The notes beneath the pieces were generated by a model. That model was not told where the DNA came from and searched no databases. It worked only from the letters and a program-made list of their open reading frames with translations. Both the position numbers and the translations under genes were made by a program. Of a stretch of 64,000 bases of DNA, positions 33,448 to 41,680 are shown piece after piece. Source of the stretch: Candidatus Anammoximicrobium sp. (lineage in GTDB: Bacteria > Planctomycetota > Planctomycetia > Pirellulales > Pirellulaceae); contig JAAYYU010000287.1 in NCBI GenBank assembly GCA_012515235.1, positions 1 to 64,000 of the forward strand. Direction: 5' to 3'. Position 1 is the stretch's first letter. Each line of letters starts with the position of its first letter.

Positions 33448-35217
33448 TCAGGTTCCCGCCAACGCTGGGAGCCGGGACACGCGCCAGTCGACCAGGTGCA
33501 TTTCCACGCTGCGGCGCCCGTTAAATTCGTTGATCACCGGACGGAAAGCCACGTCCAACGGCGCTGCCAGGCTCGCCAACTCCTCGGCCACTTCGCCCCG
33601 CCCGAAAGCGACGCCGCGGACAGTGACGCCGTGTTGCCGCACGCGGACCGCCAGATGCCGCTCGCCATTGCCCATCCGCCGCGGCGAGCCGGCCAACGTG
33701 ACGCCGCTGGCGCACAGAATGGGACGCGGATTGCTGTGGCCGAAGGGGGCCAACTGCTCGATCTGCTCAACGGTCTTCAGAGTCAACTGGCCGAGCGTGG
33801 CTTCGGCGTCAATCTGGACTTCCGCAACACGATCCTCTTGGGACATCTCGCCGGAGACGTACTCGCAGAAATCGGCGCGGAAGGCATCCAGCTTCGATTC
33901 CTCGATCTTCAACCCGGCCGCCGCCGCATGGCCGCCGTGCGACAGCAGATGCTGGCTGCAGGCGGCCAGCGCCTGGTGCAGATTCAACCGCCCAACGGAT
34001 CGCGCCGAACCGATGCCGGGTTTGATGCCCAAGTGGTCCCAGGAGATCATCACCACCGGCCGATGGTACTTTTCGGCCAACCGGCCTGCCACGATGCCGA
34101 TCACGCCGGGGTGCCAGTCGACGCCCGCCAGGACCAGCGCCGCTTCCGTCTCCGGATCGAACTGCTCTTTGAGCTGCTTGTGCGCGGCCAGATAGACGCT
34201 GCGTTCCAGCGTGTCCCGGCTCTTGTTCAACTCGTGGATGTACTCCGCCAGGCGAAGCGCCCGTTCCGCGGATTCGGTCGTAATCAACTCGACCCCCAGC
34301 GACGCCTGCCCCAGGCGCCCGGCGGCGTTCAATCGCGGGGCCAGCGTAAAGCCGATATCCTCGGCGCTCAACTGCGGCTTCCGGTCCAATCCGGTCACGC
34401 GGAGCAAGGCGGCGATTCCGGGCAGGGGGCGCTGACGCAGACTCACCAAGCCGTGCCGGACCAGGATCCGATTCTCGTCCAACAGCGGGACCACGTCGGC
34501 CACGGTTCCCACGGCTGCCAAGCCGATGGCGGCAAGCAAAAAGTCGCGCATCGCCGGCTTGACTCGCTTGGCCTCGCTGGCCCGCTGGCACAGCGCCCAC
34601 GCGAGCTTGAAGGCGACCCCCGCTCCACACAAACCGCCGAACGGATACGTGCTGCCGGGCAGTCGTGGATGAACGATGGCCGCCGCCGCAGGCAGCAGGC
34701 CGTCATCGCGCAGCTCGTGATGATCCGTGACGATCAGTTCCAGCCCCAACTGGCGCGCGGTCTCGGCCGCGGCAACGCTGCCAATTCCGCAATCGACGGA
34801 AACCACCACGGAGGCGCCTTGCGAGGCCAGCTTGCCCAACGACTCGTCGTTCAAGCCGTAGCCTTCTTCCAGCCGATTGGGCACGTGATACCCGACGTTC
34901 GCACCCAGCAAACGCAGGCAACAGACCAGCAAGCCCGTCGCCGTCATGCCGTCGGCGTCATAGTCTCCGTAAACCACGATCCGCCGTTTCTGCTGGAGAG
35001 CCGCGTGGAGGCGATCGACGGCCGCCGTCAGACCGGGCAGCAAGTCCGGCTCGCGCAGTCCGGTGAGCTGGGCGTCCAGGAAGATACCAGCCTGCTGGGG
35101 ATTGCAGATGCCGCGGGCCAGCAGCAATTTGGCGACAACCGGAGACACCCCCGCCGCTCGTTCCAGGGCCGTGATCCGAGCTTCGTCGTGCGGTCGTATC
35201 CGCCAGCGTCTTTCCAT
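33448..35217 (-). CDS. recJ: Single-stranded-DNA-specific exonuclease RecJ
   Basis: A 589-aa protein of normal length. DHH-domain motifs: VVYGDYDADGMTATG (metal-binding Asp85, 87, 89), VSVDCGIG, VTDHHE (DHH near 167); DHHA1 domain with SHGGHAAAAGLKI; then an OB-like C-terminal domain (NPRPILCASGVTLAGSPRRMG). It degrades single-stranded DNA 5' to 3' in recombination and mismatch repair, in the cytoplasm. It lies 33 bp downstream of rpmG and 67 bp upstream of the methyltransferase gene, so the minus-strand run 35421 to 31780 may be one transcript. Confidence 0.95.
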   Translation of the reverse strand: MERRWRIRPHDEARITALERAAGVSPVVAKLLLARGICNPQQAGIFLDAQLTGLREPDLLPGLTAAVDRLHAALQQKRRIVVYGDYDADGMTATGLLVCCLRLLGANVGYHVPNRLEEGYGLNDESLGKLASQGASVVVSVDCGIGSVAAAETARQLGLELIVTDHHELRDDGLLPAAAAIVHPRLPGSTYPFGGLCGAGVAFKLAWALCQRASEAKRVKPAMRDFLLAAIGLAAVGTVADVVPLLDENRILVRHGLVSLRQRPLPGIAALLRVTGLDRKPQLSAEDIGFTLAPRLNAAGRLGQASLGVELITTESAERALRLAEYIHELNKSRDTLERSVYLAAHKQLKEQFDPETEAALVLAGVDWHPGVIGIVAGRLAEKYHRPVVMISWDHLGIKPGIGSARSVGRLNLHQALAACSQHLLSHGGHAAAAGLKIEESKLDAFRADFCEYVSGEMSQEDRVAEVQIDAEATLGQLTLKTVEQIEQLAPFGHSNPRPILCASGVTLAGSPRRMGNGERHLAVRVRQHGVTVRGVAFGRGEVAEELASLAAPLDVAFRPVINEFNGRRSVEMHLVDWRVSRLPALAGT

Positions 35218-35250
35218 GACCCTCGTGCTCCTGCGGGCCGTCGCGTGGGG

Positions 35251-35421
35251 CTACTTCTTCTTCTCGGCGTGGACCGTGTGGCGGCGCAGCCGCGGGCAGT
35301 ACTTCTTCAGCTTCAGCTTCTCGCCCCCCGGCTTGCGGCGAAGCGCGTAGTTGTACTCGCCGGATTCTTCGCACACCAGAAAAACGACTTCTGCTTTCTT
35401 CCCCTTACCCTTCTTGCCCAT
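35251..35421 (-). CDS. rpmG: Large ribosomal subunit protein bL33
   Basis: A 56-aa basic protein. The central NYALRRKPGGEKLKLKKYCPR and RRHTVHAEKKK match bL33 (EYNY..R......LELKKYCPRCRKHT). In zinc-binding forms there are two CXXC pairs; here each pair retains only its first Cys (C17 in VCEES, C42 in YCPRL), so zinc binding is probably lost. The Lys/Gly-rich start (MGKKGKGKKAE) is typical. GGTGA lies upstream of the ATG. Confidence 0.9.
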   Translation of the reverse strand: MGKKGKGKKAEVVFLVCEESGEYNYALRRKPGGEKLKLKKYCPRLRRHTVHAEKKK

Positions 35422-35896
35422 TCTTTTCACCTACTCCCATGATAATTAAGATTTGGCGATCCGTTGATACGTATTTAACTGCAAGGCCGGCGGACCCGCG
35501 GAATAGCGGCCTGCGCGGGGCTTGTGACTGTGGATTGGTCGTCCTTTGGCGCAGATTACTGGCTTGGGGAGCCCGAACGCTTTTCCCAACGCCGTGGAGT
35601 ATAGTCGAAAATGCGTTGAACGCGACAGAGGCAAGGCAAAAATTGGCGCGGGGATGACTCAGACTACTGGAATAATTGCCCCTCAGCCTCGCGAATAACC
35701 AGCGCATCGCGGCGGGAACAGATCGCAAGTCGTTTCCGACAATTGCCTTGTGGACCTTGCGTTCGTCCGCGGATCAGTTAATCTAACGGTGGAGGGGGGC
35801 CTGAATTCGCAGTCCTGTGCGCGGTGTCCGAGACGGTCTCGGACTGTCGCAGCCACCTCGATACTGATCGACGAGGCGATGCGGAGTGAGGGAGAC
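35422..35896. other. Intergenic region with divergent promoters
   Basis: About 475 bp between rpmG and the prenyltransferase-fold gene. On the plus strand TTGCGT (35757-35762), 16 bp, TAATCT (35779-35784) is a weak promoter candidate. The frame of the downstream gene is open from 35750, but its protein-like sequence begins at 35897. An open frame from 35439 has no ribosome binding site. Nothing else recognised. Confidence 0.35.
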
Positions 35897-37465
35897 ATGA
35901 GCGCGGAAGTGAAGCAGCAGTCGCTGGAAGCCAAAGCAGCGGAAGCCGAGGCCGAGGAGTACGACGAGGAGGAAGAGTTCGAGGAGGAAGCGGGTGGGCA
36001 TCGGTTTCTGTTCTTCACCGCCATGCCGGCTTGGCTGGTCAGCATGGTGGTCCACGCCGTGGCTCTGCTGGTGATGGCCATGATCACGGTCGGCGGAAAC
36101 GTCGAACAGGTCAAGGCGGTCCTGACTGCGGCTCCGCCTGCGGACGATCTGCAGGAGATCGAGGAATTCGAGGAGCAGTTGACGCCGCCGGTGGATGTCG
36201 ACGCCGTGACCGACGTGAGCGTCCCGATGGAAGTCATCAGCGATGTGATTCCTGAAGACGTCACCGACGTGGTCGTTTCCAACGACATCGACCAGGCGGC
36301 CATTGCGGTCGAGCTGGTGGACTTCGGCCAGGAAACGGCTCCGCGCAACGATCTGATGAAGGAAGTCGGCAGCTACTCGGGGACTGGCTATGATGGGCGC
36401 GGCAGCGCCGAGGCGCGCAAGGGCATGGTTCGCCAGGCGGGCGGCAGCGACGCCAGCGAAGCGGCGGTGGCGGCGGCCCTGCGATGGATCGCCGATCATC
36501 AGTTGCCCGACGGAGGCTGGAGTTTCGATCATCGCCCCGGCCCGGTTCTCAATGGGCGGCCGCGGACGTCGGATCATCCGGGAACTCACGCGCAGGCCCG
36601 GAACGGCGCCACCGCGATGGCGCTGTTGCCGTTCCTGGGCGCCGGCCAGACACACAAGGACGGCAAATACAAGGCCACGGTCCAGGGCGGACTGGGATAC
36701 CTGATCAGCCGCATGAAACCGGACGGCAGCCTGCACGAGTCCGGGGGCAGCATGTATTCTCACGGTCTGGCTGCGATCGTCTTGTGCGAGGCGTTCGGCA
36801 TGACGCACGACAAAGCCCTGATGGCCCCCGCGCAAGCGTCCTTAAACTTCATCTCGTACGCCCAAGACCCCATCGGCGGCGGCTGGCGGTATACGCCGCG
36901 CCAGCCGGGCGACACGTCGGTGGTGGGCTGGCAATTGATGGCCCTGAAGAGCGGCCACATGTCCTATCTGCAGGTGAATCCCAATACGATCCGCGGCTCG
37001 ATCAAGTTCCTGGACACCGTCCAGGCGCAGAGCGGCTCTTTCTATGGCTATACCAGTCCGGGGCAGGGCCAAGCGACGACCGCCATCGGGTTGCTGTGCC
37101 GGATGTACCTGGGCTGGAAGCATGAGAACGAACCGTTGAAGCGCGGCGTCGCTTGGCTCGGCACCCAGGGGCCTTCGATAGGCAAGGGCGCCAACATGTA
37201 CTACAATTACTACGGCACTCAGGTCTGCCGGCAGTTCGGCGACGAGGTCTGGGAGAAGTGGAACTCGAAGATGCGCGACTTCCTGGTCGGCAGTCAGTCC
37301 AAGGAGGGCCCGGCGCAAGGCAGTTGGTTTTTTGCCGGCGGACACGGCGCCGAAGCCGGCGGCCGGCTGTACAACACCTCGCTGGCGACCATGGTCCTGG
37401 AAGTCTACTACCGGCACATGCCGATCTACCAGCAGCAGGCGACCAAGGACGAATTCCCGCTGTAA
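35897..37465 (+). CDS. Membrane-anchored prenyltransferase/squalene-cyclase-fold protein
   Basis: A 522-aa protein with a strongly acidic cytoplasmic N-terminus (YDEEEEFEEEAGG), one transmembrane helix (MPAWLVSMVVHAVALLVMAMITV, about 44-66), an acidic Val/Asp-rich stretch and a large alpha/alpha-toroid domain (about 180-515) with prenyltransferase-type repeats (VAAALRWIADHQLPDGGWSF, AIGLLCRMYLGW, GVAWLGTQGP). The DXDD motif of squalene-hopene cyclase is absent, so it is not a cyclase. Such anchored proteins are frequent in planctomycetes; function unknown. The helix and acidic arms are reminiscent of TonB/ExbD-like transport parts. A strong terminator follows. Confidence 0.75.
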   Translation: MSAEVKQQSLEAKAAEAEAEEYDEEEEFEEEAGGHRFLFFTAMPAWLVSMVVHAVALLVMAMITVGGNVEQVKAVLTAAPPADDLQEIEEFEEQLTPPVDVDAVTDVSVPMEVISDVIPEDVTDVVVSNDIDQAAIAVELVDFGQETAPRNDLMKEVGSYSGTGYDGRGSAEARKGMVRQAGGSDASEAAVAAALRWIADHQLPDGGWSFDHRPGPVLNGRPRTSDHPGTHAQARNGATAMALLPFLGAGQTHKDGKYKATVQGGLGYLISRMKPDGSLHESGGSMYSHGLAAIVLCEAFGMTHDKALMAPAQASLNFISYAQDPIGGGWRYTPRQPGDTSVVGWQLMALKSGHMSYLQVNPNTIRGSIKFLDTVQAQSGSFYGYTSPGQGQATTAIGLLCRMYLGWKHENEPLKRGVAWLGTQGPSIGKGANMYYNYYGTQVCRQFGDEVWEKWNSKMRDFLVGSQSKEGPAQGSWFFAGGHGAEAGGRLYNTSLATMVLEVYYRHMPIYQQQATKDEFPL

Positions 37466-37519
37466 GGCGTCCGCGAGCCGGGCCGTCCTGGCCCGGCGGA
37501 AAAGTCAACCAATCTGCGA

Positions 37520-37554
37520 AAAGCCCGCCGTTTCCACGGCGGGCTTCTTTTTTT
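37520..37554 (+). terminator. Rho-independent terminator
   Basis: AAGCCCGCCGT - TTCC - ACGGCGGGCTT forms an 11-bp perfect stem with a 4-nt loop, then CTTTTTTTT. It ends the prenyltransferase-fold gene. Confidence 0.9.
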
Positions 37555-37585
37555 GCGCTGGAGGCTGGAGGCTGTCCGCACCGGC

Positions 37586-37960
37586 TCACGCGCCGGGTGC
37601 CGCCCGATTGGCGTTTTGCAGCGCGGCCAGGGCCGAGTTGACGCCCTCGTAGATCTCGAAGATCTTGTCCAGTTGCGTGACGCGCAGCGCTTCCCGAACC
37701 GGCGGCTGCAGGCCGCACAGGGCCATGTGACAGTTCCGCGGGGTGCACCGGGACTTCAGGCGAATCAGCATGCCCAAGGCGGCGGAGCCCGCCAATTGGA
37801 TGCTGCTCAGGTCCAACAACAGCCGGGTGACGGCGTGTTGTGCCACCAGCTCCTCGATTTCGCGTCGCCGCTGTACGACCACCCCTTCTTCGAACAAGGA
37901 AGAATCCAGGAAAGCGACGATGTGGACGCCGTCTTTCTCGATCAAGGTTATTTCCGCCAT
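37586..37960 (-). CDS. STAS-domain protein (anti-sigma-factor antagonist-like)
   Basis: A 124-aa single STAS domain: IEKDGVHIVAFLDSSLFEEGVV, LLLDLSSIQLAGSAALGMLI and CGLQPPVREALRVTQLDKIFEI. The phospho-acceptor Ser of SpoIIAA-type antagonists aligns with a Ser in LAGSAALG. It could be the switch of a partner-switching system, yet no kinase or anti-sigma factor is adjacent. GGAGGGAG precedes the ATG. The plus-strand terminator lies just beyond its 3' end. Confidence 0.85.
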   Translation of the reverse strand: MAEITLIEKDGVHIVAFLDSSLFEEGVVVQRRREIEELVAQHAVTRLLLDLSSIQLAGSAALGMLIRLKSRCTPRNCHMALCGLQPPVREALRVTQLDKIFEIYEGVNSALAALQNANRAAPGA

Positions 37961-38194
37961 CACTCCCTCCTTCTGCCGGAGGACGACTGCACTTTGAACG
38001 ATCACCTTCTGTGTAGTGTCCCAAATTCACTGCGGCCGTCAACCGGGACACGGTGCCAACGGGCCTGGGACGCTCGGGATTAGACTGGAGGGGCTCGCCA
38101 GCCGCCGCTCCGGCGTCCACTTCACGCCTGGGCCACGTTGTGCGACAATCGTGCCGGTGAGACTGGCCCGTATCGAGACAACGCGGTGGCGCCG

Positions 38195-38773
38195 ATGCAC
38201 TACGAAGTCGAACAGAAATACCCCGTGGACGATCTGGCGGCGATGGAAGCGACGCTCGCCGCGCTGGGAGCCTGCTTCGAGACCGCCATCGAACAGCGCG
38301 ACCGATATTTTGCGCACCCGAGCCGCGATTTTGCCCAGACCGACGAAGCCCTGCGAATCCGCCAGGTGGGCCGGCAGTGCTATGTGACGTACAAAGGACC
38401 CAAAATCGATCCGGCCACCAAGACGCGCCGGGAAATCGAACTGCCCGTGTCCGGCACGGCCGAGGCGGCGGGCCAGTGGACGTTGCTGTGGGAATCGCTG
38501 GGCTTTCAACTCGTGACCGAAGTCTGCAAAAGACGGCGGCCCGGACGCATCCGCTGGGAAGATGCCGACATCCTGATCGCGCTGGATCAGGTCGACGGCG
38601 TCGGCACCTTTGTAGAATTGGAACTCGCCGTAAGCGCCGACGGCCTGGAGCGGGCCAAATTGCAGATTCTCTCGCTGGCCGCCGCGCTCGGCCTGGCCAA
38701 CGCCGAACGGCGGAGTTATCTGGAACTGCTGTTGACGGCGATCCCGAACGCGGACTCGCCGCTCGCTGGGTAA
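38195..38773 (+). CDS. CYTH domain protein (class IV adenylate cyclase/thiamine triphosphatase-like)
   Basis: A 192-aa protein with the N-terminal EXEXK motif (YEVEQKYPV), RDRYFAHPSRDF, LRIRQVG, VTYKGPKID, and Glu pairs in FVELELAV, together forming the tunnel of metal- and triphosphate-binding residues of the CYTH fold. It most resembles CyaB-type proteins. The product could be cAMP or hydrolysis of an inorganic or organic triphosphate. It precedes an oxidoreductase gene by 51 bp on the same strand. Confidence 0.85.
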   Translation: MHYEVEQKYPVDDLAAMEATLAALGACFETAIEQRDRYFAHPSRDFAQTDEALRIRQVGRQCYVTYKGPKIDPATKTRREIELPVSGTAEAAGQWTLLWESLGFQLVTEVCKRRRPGRIRWEDADILIALDQVDGVGTFVELELAVSADGLERAKLQILSLAAALGLANAERRSYLELLLTAIPNADSPLAG

Positions 38774-38824
38774 TCCGAATGGCGGCCGAGCACCGCCGCT
38801 TTTCAAGCCGGAAAGGAAAAAAGT

Positions 38825-40174
38825 ATGAACCCTTGCCTGCACGCCGCGACATGGCTTTCCCGCCGCAGTTTTCTGAAGGCGGCGGCCGCCGCCGCTCCGT
38901 TGGCAGTGCCGAAATCCGTGTTCGGCGCCGCGGCGCCCAGCAACCGCATCCAGGTGGCGCTGATCGGCTGCGGCAATCAGAGCCGCGTCGACTTGCCTTC
39001 CGTCATGCGCTTTGACGACGTGCAAGTCGTCGCCGTCTGCGACGTCAATCGGGCCAGCCACGGGTACGCACGGCCGGAACACTTCCTGGGCCGCGAACCG
39101 GCCCGCGACAAGGTCAACGAGTACTATGCCCGGAAAACCGGCGCCGGCTCGTACCGAGGTTGTGACTGCTACGCCGATTTCCGGGAAGTGCTGGCGCGAG
39201 ACGACGTGGATGCCGTGATGGTCGTGCTGCCCGATCACTGGCACGCTTTGGTCAGCGTGCTGGCCTGCCGGGCCGGCAAGGACGTGTATTGCCAGAAGCC
39301 GCTGTCGCTGACCGTGCATGACGGCCAGCAGATGGTCCAGGCCGTGCGGAAACACGGGCGGATTCTGCAGACCGGCAGCCAATACCGGTCCAGCGGCAGT
39401 GTGCGGCGCGTGGCCGAACTGGTCCGCAACGGGCGGATCGGCAAGGTCCAGCGGGCAATCGCGATCATCAACAGCAGCGGCGCCGGGCCGGGGCCCGGCT
39501 GGCAGCCGATGCCGGTTCCGGAGGGCTTTGACTACGATTTCTGGCTGGGGCCCGCGCCGGCGGCGCCGTATCACATCGACCGTTGCCTGTATCGCTTTCG
39601 GTTCCACTTGGATTATTCCGGCGGGCAAGTGACCAACACCGGTGCGCATGCGCTCGACATCGTGCAATGGGTGCTGGGCAAGAACGGCACTGGTCCGGTG
39701 GAGTTCGAGGACTTGGGCGCGGTCTGGCCGCCGCCGGGGCACTTGTACACCACCGCCATGAAGAGCGCTTTTCGGGCGCGGTACGCCGACGGGATTGAAC
39801 TGATTTGCCAGACTCAGGAGCCCGGCTTCGGCGCGCGATTCGAGGGCACCGAGGGCTGGATTCAATACACGGCCGGCAAGGTCGAAGCCTCGTCCGACGC
39901 GATCAAGGATGCGGTGATCGGCCCGGACGAAATCCACTTGCCCGTCAGCAGCGGTCATTATCGGAACTGGCTGGACTGCATCCGCAGCCGTGCCGAACCG
40001 ATCGAACCGGTGGAAGCCGGACACCGCACCGCCTCGATCTGCCACTGCGGCAACATCGCCATGCGGCTCCAACGCCGCGTGCAGTGGAATCCGGAAACCG
40101 AGTCGTTTATCCAGGACGACGAGGCCAACCGGATGCTGCGGCGGCCGTATCGCGACCCGTGGAAAATCGGCTGA
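38825..40174 (+). CDS. Tat-exported Gfo/Idh/MocA family oxidoreductase
   Basis: A 449-aa protein with a Tat signal (SRRSFLKAAAAAAPLA), Rossmann VALIGCGNQSRVD, VMVVLPDHWHALVSV, and YCQKPLSLTVHDGQQM, where the usual EKP reads QKP, with the Lys retained. The C-terminal domain has NTGAHALDIVQWVLG. It is a paralogue of the protein at 24466-25815 but not close. Probable role: oxidation of sugars or glycosides outside the cytoplasm. A GGAAAGGAAA site precedes the ATG. Confidence 0.9.
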   Translation: MNPCLHAATWLSRRSFLKAAAAAAPLAVPKSVFGAAAPSNRIQVALIGCGNQSRVDLPSVMRFDDVQVVAVCDVNRASHGYARPEHFLGREPARDKVNEYYARKTGAGSYRGCDCYADFREVLARDDVDAVMVVLPDHWHALVSVLACRAGKDVYCQKPLSLTVHDGQQMVQAVRKHGRILQTGSQYRSSGSVRRVAELVRNGRIGKVQRAIAIINSSGAGPGPGWQPMPVPEGFDYDFWLGPAPAAPYHIDRCLYRFRFHLDYSGGQVTNTGAHALDIVQWVLGKNGTGPVEFEDLGAVWPPPGHLYTTAMKSAFRARYADGIELICQTQEPGFGARFEGTEGWIQYTAGKVEASSDAIKDAVIGPDEIHLPVSSGHYRNWLDCIRSRAEPIEPVEAGHRTASICHCGNIAMRLQRRVQWNPETESFIQDDEANRMLRRPYRDPWKIG

Positions 40175-40276
40175 GTGCCGGAGGAGCCCCCACGCCGCCC
40201 GGCTGGTCCGCACCCGGCCGGGCTTCTGGACCTGCCCGCGTCGTTTTATCTTTGACTCCCGTTCAGGCGTCCCAGC

Positions 40277-40666
40277 GTGAAACAAGTCATCGCCGTCATC
40301 AAACCGTTTCTGGCCGAAAAGGTGCTCGAAAACCTGAAACGGGCACCGCTTGAATCGCTCAGCGTCCGCGAAGTGAAAGGCTACGGGCGGCAAAAGAGCT
40401 ACCTGGAGGAATACAGCCGGACCGAGTACTCGGCGGCCTTCCTGCCCAAAGTGGAAATCACGATCTGGGTCGACGATTCGCGCGTCGAAGAAATCGTCCG
40501 CCGCGTCGTGGAAGCGGCCCGCACGGGGCGGATGGGCGACGGCAAGATCTTCGTCCTGCCCGGCCAATCCTACGAGACGGTGATCGACCTCGGACCCGAA
40601 GCCGACGAACCGGACCAGGAAAAACCGGCGCGGCGGAATCCCGCCCGCAAACCGAAGACCAAGTAG
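40277..40666 (+). CDS. PII family nitrogen regulatory protein with basic C-terminal tail
   Basis: A 129-aa protein from a GTG start. The P-II signatures are present: VREVKGYGRQKSYLEEYSRTEY (T-loop with Tyr51 at the classic modification position), AAFLPKVEI and ARTGRMGDGKIFVLP. The last ~25 residues (from GPEADEPDQEKPARR) are an unusual Lys/Arg/Pro-rich extension. PII proteins sense ATP/ADP and 2-oxoglutarate and control nitrogen metabolism. No amtB, glnA or glnD lies nearby, so the partner is unknown. Confidence 0.9.
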   Translation: MKQVIAVIKPFLAEKVLENLKRAPLESLSVREVKGYGRQKSYLEEYSRTEYSAAFLPKVEITIWVDDSRVEEIVRRVVEAARTGRMGDGKIFVLPGQSYETVIDLGPEADEPDQEKPARRNPARKPKTK

Positions 40667-40687
40667 GACCCAATCAGAGCGGGCCTC

Positions 40688-40751
40688 CTGCGACGAGCCG
40701 GGCCTGCGACGAGCCGGGCCTGCGACGAGCCGGGCCTCCGCCGAGCCCGGC
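40688..40751. repeat. 16-bp tandem repeat
   Basis: Three perfect CTGCGACGAGCCGGGC units followed by a diverged fourth (CTCCGCCGAGCCCGGC). Located between convergent genes. Confidence 0.85.
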
Positions 40752-40771
40752 TTCTGGCGAACCGTCCGGAG

Positions 40772-41509
40772 CTACTTTCCCGCGGCCCAGCGAATGCCCT
40801 GAGCCAGCAGGCGGGGATAGCTCGGATTGGCCCACGCTTTGGAATCGTGACCCAGCATCAGGTAGAAGACGCGGCTTCTTCCGTAGTCCTTGGTCCAGGC
40901 GATGTCGGGTGAATTCCTGGGATGATCCGTCCTCAGCAGCACGTGCGCGTCGGACGCCGTGTACAGGCCGCCGTAGGTCTCGTCGTGAATCTCGAAGTCC
41001 TGGACGCCCTGCGTGATCGGATGCGCGCGATCGGCGATTTTGACTTTCAAGACCTCGTCGTGGGCCCACGTCGAGGGCTTGTACGTTTTCCCTTCCAGCA
41101 CCGTTGCGGCAAAGACATACCTGCCGCCAACGATCCTGGTGAATTCGTCCCAATCGCGATGCGCACCCAGGTTGTGGTGCAGCGAGACCAGGCCGATCCC
41201 CTGCTTGAGCAGTTCCACGAACGCCTGCCGCTGGGCCGGCGTGAAGCCCGAAGCCATGTCGTACATGACGACGGCGTCGTACTCGTTCTGCAGGCCCGGC
41301 TTGAGCAACCCCGCGGCCTTGGGCATCTCCGCTTTGGTGTACCGGATGCCCGGCAGCGCGTCGAACATGGCGAAGAACGGTTGCTGCTCAAACCCGTGCC
41401 CGCCGAACGTCAGCAGAATGCGGATCGCCTCCGGCTGGTCCTCGGCGCGCACCGCGCCGATCGTTCCGGCAATCCCCACGGCCATCAACAGGGCGACGAA
41501 CCATCTCAT
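40772..41509 (-). CDS. Secreted ThuA-like domain protein
   Basis: A 245-aa protein with a signal peptide (FVALLMAVGIAGTIGAVRA). ThuA-type segments: ILLTFGGHGFEQQPFFAMFD, YDAVVMYDMASGF, LVSLHHNLGAHRDWDEF, AHPITQGVQDFEIHDETYG and MLGHDSKAWANPSY. The HDETY and LGHD motifs are typical of the family. The physiological substrate is unknown. Convergent with the PII gene. Confidence 0.9.
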   Translation of the reverse strand: MRWFVALLMAVGIAGTIGAVRAEDQPEAIRILLTFGGHGFEQQPFFAMFDALPGIRYTKAEMPKAAGLLKPGLQNEYDAVVMYDMASGFTPAQRQAFVELLKQGIGLVSLHHNLGAHRDWDEFTRIVGGRYVFAATVLEGKTYKPSTWAHDEVLKVKIADRAHPITQGVQDFEIHDETYGGLYTASDAHVLLRTDHPRNSPDIAWTKDYGRSRVFYLMLGHDSKAWANPSYPRLLAQGIRWAAGK

Positions 41510-41680
41510 GGTGTTTCTCCTCTAGCCAACGGAGTCTCGGAAAAAAGGGACGCAATGCTTGCAAGTGCTCGCAGCCCGGCTTTGCGGGCCGTGCGGATCG
41601 CCGCGATGTCTTGCGACGGACAGCCCGGCTCGGCGAACCGGGGCTGCCGCTGCGCCCGCGTGGCGGCGACGAGCCGCGGC

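Noticed and set aside
33496..35442. Plus-strand open frame antisense to recJ and rpmG
   Set aside because: It covers real genes on the other strand and has no recognisable domain.
35439..35657. 72-codon frame in the rpmG leader region
   Set aside because: No ribosome binding site and a non-protein-like composition.
40688..40751. CRISPR-like repeats
   Set aside because: Direct 16-bp tandem repeats without spacers.
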